Assembly (NCBI GenBank): GCA_041486385.1
Contig: JBGPLJ010000128.1
Coordinates: 1 to 9,421 of the forward strand
DNA: 9,421 bases
Origin: JBGPLJ01 sp041486385
Lineage (GTDB): Bacteria > Pseudomonadota > Gammaproteobacteria > Steroidobacterales > Steroidobacteraceae
Direction: 5' to 3'
The position numbers and the translations under genes are program-made. The notes under the pieces were generated by a model. That model ran no database searches. It saw only the letters and a list, made by a program, of their open reading frames with translations, and was not told the DNA's origin. Each line of letters starts with the position of its first letter. Positions within the stretch are counted from its first letter, which is position 1. Shown piece by piece: positions 6,518 through 9,421 of the stretch.

Positions 6518-6628
6518 ATGTCTGCGCCCGGCTCCAGCGTTCAAACGCATCTTGCCTTAGACGGCCTGCCCGCAAACATCGCCAGACCGGGCTTGCCAGA
6601 CCCCATCCGCCGCCAACGGGCCGGCTGA
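6518..6628 (+). CDS. Doubtful 36-residue ORF
   Basis: An ATG preceded by GGAGGGG (6509-6515) opens 36 codons beginning MSAPGSSVQTHLALDG and ending IRRQRAG. There is no signal peptide, membrane segment or motif, and I recognise no family. The ribosome binding site is good but close to the ATG, and Arg/Pro-rich chance ORFs are common at this base composition. It lies in the only sizeable intergenic segment (6451-6683), downstream of the repeat element. I regard it as more likely not a gene. Confidence 0.15.
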   Translation: MSAPGSSVQTHLALDGLPANIARPGLPDPIRRQRAG

Positions 6629-6637
6629 AATCAATTA

Positions 6638-6673
6638 CCCCCGGGGAAAGTGCTCCGGCACCGCGGCCGGGGG
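6638..6673 (-). terminator. Nested GC hairpin between convergent genes, candidate terminator
   Basis: CCCCCGG (6638-6644) pairs with CCGGGGG (6667-6673). Inside lies a second hairpin, GTGC-TCCG-GCAC (6650-6661), whose loop belongs to the very stable UNCG tetraloop class closed by C-G. It sits ten bases past the stop of the minus-strand SRPBCC gene, and on that strand is followed by TAATTGATTTC, partly T-rich. On the plus strand no T-run follows, so it serves best as a minus-strand terminator, though it could also slow plus-strand transcripts. Confidence 0.45.
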
Positions 6674-6683
6674 GAACGACGAC

Positions 6684-7169
6684 CTAGCGCCGTTCGGGGC
6701 CGGCGTAGACGAGGGGCGCCTGCAGCAGCTCGGCAAGGCCGTGGCCGCCGGCGCGCATCACGGCGTGGTGATTCCAGGTGAAGACCGGCCGAGCCAGCGG
6801 AGCCAGGAGATTCATCCAGAAGCGCGTGGTCGTCACGGTCCAGTCGTAGCGCACGCGCGTGCCGCCATCGACGGTCACCAGCGTCCAGATGCCGCGGCCC
6901 TTGAGGTCGCCGCGTGTGCGCCCCTCGAGCCGGTGCGGCGGATCGACCAGCGTGACTTCCAGGTCGAATGCCAGCTCATACGGCAGGCGGCTGCGCCAGG
7001 TAAAGCGGCGCAGCGCGCCGACCCCGTTCGGCTGTCCCGGCTCGAGCTCATCGACGCGGGCGACGAACGGCCACCACTCGGGCCAGCGGCCCGAGTCATA
7101 AATGGCATTCCAGACCGGCTCGATCGGAGCGGCGATCTGCCAGATGCTCACCAGTTGATAGTCGGCCAA
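6684..7169 (-). CDS. SRPBCC-fold (polyketide cyclase/START-like) protein
   Basis: The predicted product is 161 residues, the normal size for a single SRPBCC domain, a helix-grip fold with a deep hydrophobic ligand pocket. Visible features are the opening strand VSIWQIAAPIEPVWNAI (7-23), the aromatic loop SGRWPEWWPFV (26-36), a central antiparallel sheet (RRFTWRSRLPYELAFDLEV, RYDWTV) and the long C-terminal helix with WNHHAVMRAGGHGLAELL (132-149), typical of the family. It is probably cytoplasmic; the ligand is unknown. An upstream ATG (7217) or longer readings to 7478 are possible but would run into the divergent CoA-transferase gene, and the added Arg/Ser-rich sequence looks non-coding. The TTG at 7169, eight bases after GGAGGAA, gives the family-like N-terminus, so I use it. 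A GTG at 7151 is a weaker alternative. Confidence 0.85.
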   Translation of the reverse strand: MADYQLVSIWQIAAPIEPVWNAIYDSGRWPEWWPFVARVDELEPGQPNGVGALRRFTWRSRLPYELAFDLEVTLVDPPHRLEGRTRGDLKGRGIWTLVTVDGGTRVRYDWTVTTTRFWMNLLAPLARPVFTWNHHAVMRAGGHGLAELLQAPLVYAGPERR

Positions 7170-7177
7170 GCTGTGGG

Positions 7178-7184
7178 TTCCTCC
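7178..7184 (-). promoter_or_regulatory. Shine-Dalgarno site supporting a TTG start
   Basis: On the minus strand this reads GGAGGAA, with an eight-base spacer to the TTG whose first base is 7169. No upstream ATG or downstream GTG has a comparable site, so this decides the start of the SRPBCC gene. Confidence 0.7.
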
Positions 7185-7199
7185 GCCGGACCGAGACTG

Positions 7200-7205
7200 T
7201 AGACT
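7200..7205 (+). promoter_or_regulatory. Possible -10 element (TAGACT) for the CoA-transferase gene
   Basis: TAGACT, the same hexamer as before cytochrome b561, lies ten bases before the ATG at 7216. That ATG has no Shine-Dalgarno sequence. The -35 position is poor (TTCCTC, 7178-7183) and overlaps the opposite-strand ribosome binding site. If used, the transcript would have almost no 5' leader. Confidence 0.3.
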
Positions 7206-7215
7206 GTCGCGCGCC

Positions 7216-9381
7216 ATGAGCCAATCACCCCGCCTCCTCGACTCCGTCGGCGAATGCGTAGAGGCGACGTTGAGCCGTGTCGGACGGGAAGTCGTGATGC
7301 TGCTGCCGCTCGCGCTTGGCAAGCCCAATCCGCTCGCCAATGAATTCTTCCGCCGCGCCGCGCGCGATGTGTCCCTGAAACTCAAGATCTTCACGGCCCT
7401 GAGTCTGCGCAAGCCCGCCTGGACGAGCGACCTGGAGCGCCGCTTCCTCGCGCCGTTCGTGGCGCGGGTCTTTGGCAATTATCCCGAGCTCGACTACGTA
7501 ACAGCGCTGCGGTCCGGGACACTGCCGTCCAACATCGAGATCATCGAGTTCTTCATGGAGCCGGGCGCCTACCTTGGCAATCCGACCGCCCAGCAGCACT
7601 ACGTGAGCGCGAACTACACCGACGTTGCACGCGAAGTCATCGCACACGGCGCGAACGTGCTCGGACAACTCGTGGCGAAACGCGTCGTCGGCGGCAATCT
7701 GCACCTGAGCCTCTCCTGCAATCCCGACGTCACGCTCGATCTGATCCCGCACATCCAGGCGCAGCGCGCGGCGGGCCGCGCCTTCGTCGCCATCGGCGAA
7801 GTGAACAGCCAACTGCCCTACATGCTGGGCGACGCCGAAGTGCCCGCGGCGACGTTCGACTTTCTCGTCGAGCACCCGAGCTACGACTACGACCTCTTCA
7901 GTCCACCCAACATGGCGCTCGGCACGGTCGATCACATGATCGGCCTCTATGCGAGCACGCTCGTGCGGGATGGTGGAACGCTGCAGCTCGGCATCGGAGA
8001 ACTCGGCGATGCCATCGTTTACAGCCTGCAACTCCGCCATCAGCAGCGTGACGTCTATAGCCGTCTGCTGGCGGAGACCCGTGCGCTCGCGCGTTTCGGC
8101 GACCGCATTGCCGCCATCGGCGGCGTCGAACCGTTCGACACGGGCGTTTACGGTTGCAGCGAGATGTTCGTCGACGGATTCCTCGACCTCTACCGCAGCG
8201 GCATCCTGAAGCGCCGCGTCTATGCCCACATCGCGATCCAGAAAGGCCTCAACGAAGGCCGCCTCACCGAGACCATCGGGCCCGAATACTTCGACTGGTT
8301 GATCGCGAACGGCGTTGGCCCCGAGCTCCGCGAAGACGAGTTCCGCGCACTCAACGACGTGGGATTTTTTCGCGATGGCATCTCCTGGCACGACGGCGTG
8401 CTGACGGGACCCGACGGACGCTGTCGCGCGGACCTCGCCGACCTCGCAGCGCGCGCGGAGCTCCTCGAGAACTTCTGCGCACGGCGTCTGCGCTTTGGCG
8501 TGCTGCTGCATGGCGGATTCTTCTTCGGGCCGCGGGGGTTCTACGCAGCACTCCGTGACCTCCCGGATCGGGAACGCCGTCAGTTCAACATGACGAGCGT
8601 CGGCTTCATCAATCAGCTCTACGGCGCGGATGAAGAGCTGCGCCGGCTGCAGCGCACCGCCGGCCGCTTCATCAACACGACGATGATGGCGAGCTGTCTC
8701 GGGGCCGCCATTTCCGATGGACTGGCGGACGGCCGCGTGGTCAGCGGCGTCGGCGGTCAATACAACTTCGTTGCCATGGCGCACGCGCTCGCCGATGCCC
8801 GCTCGATCCTCGCCGTGCGCTCGACACGCGCGCACGCGGGCAAACTCACGTCGAACATCGTCTGGAACTACGCGCACACGACGATCCCGCGGCATCTGCG
8901 CGACGTATTCGTCTCCGAATACGGCATCGCAGACCTGCGCGGCAAGACGGACAGCGAGTGCGTCGCGGCGATGCTTGCCATCGCGGACTCGCGCTTTCAG
9001 GAAACGCTTTTGACCGAGGCCAAGTCCGCCGGCAAGATCCGCGGCGACTATAGAATTCCGGAGGAACATCGCAACAACCTTCCGGCAGCGCTGGAACGGG
9101 CGCTCGTGCCTTACCGCAAGCAGGGGCTGTTGTCGGAATTTCCGTTCGGCACGGACTTCACCGCCGAGGAGATCGTGCTCGCAAAGGCGCTGAAGCAATT
9201 GCAGGAACGGACATCGACGCGGGTCGGCAAGGCGCTGGCGCTCGGCTCGAGTCTCGCGCGCCCCTACATTCCGGAGCGCGTGCGCCCCTATCTCGAGCGG
9301 CTCGAGCTCGACCGGCCCGCGGGCTTCGCAGAAAAAATGATGCGCAATCTCGTGGCCGGCGAACTGACGAAGCTCATCTAG
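7216..9381 (+). CDS. Long acetyl-CoA hydrolase/CoA-transferase family protein
   Basis: The 721-residue product belongs to the class I CoA-transferases of the acetyl-CoA hydrolase/4-hydroxybutyrate CoA-transferase group, which move CoA between carboxylic acids or hydrolyse acyl-CoA. The N-terminal half has the GIGELGDAIVYSL motif (259-271) and YGCSEMFVDG (312-321), whose Glu316 aligns with the glutamate that forms the covalent glutamyl-CoA intermediate. The C-terminal domain shows FINTTMMASCLG (485-496), SGVGGQYNFVAMAH (510-523), RSTRAHAGKLTSNIV (535-549) and VSEYGIADLRGKTDSE (566-581). Typical members are about 430-550 residues. The excess here is a segment of roughly 120 residues (about 335-455) between the two halves and a C-terminal extension (about 610-721) ending in a helical, Arg/Leu-rich region. 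No signal peptide is visible. The substrate is undetermined. The ATG has no Shine-Dalgarno site; it diverges from the SRPBCC gene across 46 bp. Confidence 0.9.
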   Translation: MSQSPRLLDSVGECVEATLSRVGREVVMLLPLALGKPNPLANEFFRRAARDVSLKLKIFTALSLRKPAWTSDLERRFLAPFVARVFGNYPELDYVTALRSGTLPSNIEIIEFFMEPGAYLGNPTAQQHYVSANYTDVAREVIAHGANVLGQLVAKRVVGGNLHLSLSCNPDVTLDLIPHIQAQRAAGRAFVAIGEVNSQLPYMLGDAEVPAATFDFLVEHPSYDYDLFSPPNMALGTVDHMIGLYASTLVRDGGTLQLGIGELGDAIVYSLQLRHQQRDVYSRLLAETRALARFGDRIAAIGGVEPFDTGVYGCSEMFVDGFLDLYRSGILKRRVYAHIAIQKGLNEGRLTETIGPEYFDWLIANGVGPELREDEFRALNDVGFFRDGISWHDGVLTGPDGRCRADLADLAARAELLENFCARRLRFGVLLHGGFFFGPRGFYAALRDLPDRERRQFNMTSVGFINQLYGADEELRRLQRTAGRFINTTMMASCLGAAISDGLADGRVVSGVGGQYNFVAMAHALADARSILAVRSTRAHAGKLTSNIVWNYAHTTIPRHLRDVFVSEYGIADLRGKTDSECVAAMLAIADSRFQETLLTEAKSAGKIRGDYRIPEEHRNNLPAALERALVPYRKQGLLSEFPFGTDFTAEEIVLAKALKQLQERTSTRVGKALALGSSLARPYIPERVRPYLERLELDRPAGFAEKMMRNLVAGELTKLI

Positions 9382-9421
9382 CCGAAATCGTTCGCGGACT
9401 TCGACAGGAACGAGAGCTCGG
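9378..9421 (-). CDS. Possible 3' end of a minus-strand gene running off the right edge
   Basis: Read on the minus strand, 13 codons end in TAG and encode ELSFLSKSANDFG. Twelve of the 13 third positions are G or C, the bias of real genes in this window, and the sequence looks protein-like rather than Arg/Pro-rich. The stop shares the palindrome CTAG (9378-9381) with the stop of the plus-strand CoA-transferase gene, so the two would converge tail to tail. The fragment is too short to assign a family. Confidence 0.35.
   Translation of the reverse strand, partial: ELSFLSKSANDFG

Noticed and set aside
6455..6683. Remnant of a transposase gene next to the repeat element
   Set aside because: Translating the segment in the frames I checked gives no recognisable HUH or DDE transposase fragment.
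7218..7478. N-terminal extension of the SRPBCC protein to 264 residues
   Set aside because: The added sequence is Arg/Ser-rich, lies antisense to the start of the CoA-transferase gene, and the TTG at 7169 has a far better ribosome binding site and family-length product.
7225..9198. 657-codon open frame on the minus strand
   Set aside because: It is a shadow of the well-supported CoA-transferase gene, with low-complexity Arg/Ala/Glu composition and no domain.

Overview
This GC-rich window (about 60-65% G+C by eye, strong G/C bias at codon third positions) looks like ordinary chromosome from a gammaproteobacterium, most plausibly of the Steroidobacter/Xanthomonas/Nevskia type. That guess rests on the gene mix: an S46-family protein, a cytochrome b561/YceI pair, a long CoA-transferase of the acetyl-CoA hydrolase family, and a solitary GGGGTCAGATTTATTTT element of the sort often seen near REP-associated transposases. 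No rRNA, tRNA, CRISPR array, phage gene or intact insertion sequence is visible.

Layout, left to right. Positions 1-182 hold no gene I can support. From 192 to 3032 a two-domain VOC (glyoxalase-fold) protein is followed 21 bp later by a 699-residue exported protein with the whole S46 dipeptidyl-peptidase scaffold but none of the catalytic motifs: the His motif reads TSRGC and the Ser motif reads GCPGCA. It converges on, and overlaps by 14 bp, a minus-strand YceI-family lipoprotein (3019-3741). Divergently from that lipoprotein runs a plus-strand cluster: cytochrome b561 (3829-4380), a second, soluble periplasmic YceI protein (4398-5030), a small exported His-rich protein (5059-5430) and a predicted outer-membrane beta-barrel protein with a CxxCxC motif at its mature N-terminus (5497-6450). 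The short spacings suggest one operon acting in the cell envelope, possibly in electron or isoprenoid-quinone handling combined with metal binding. That role is inference.

A 233-bp intergenic segment (6451-6683) follows, with the transposase-associated repeat, a doubtful 36-codon ORF and a strong nested hairpin. Next are a minus-strand SRPBCC-fold protein, probably started at a TTG codon with an excellent ribosome binding site (6684-7169), and, divergently, a 721-residue acetyl-CoA hydrolase/transferase-like protein (7216-9381). Its stop lies in a CTAG palindrome that may also be the stop of a minus-strand gene running off the right edge.

The observations most worth a second look are the S46 homologue with all catalytic positions replaced and CxxC motifs gained, and the paired-YceI/b561/His-rich/barrel locus.
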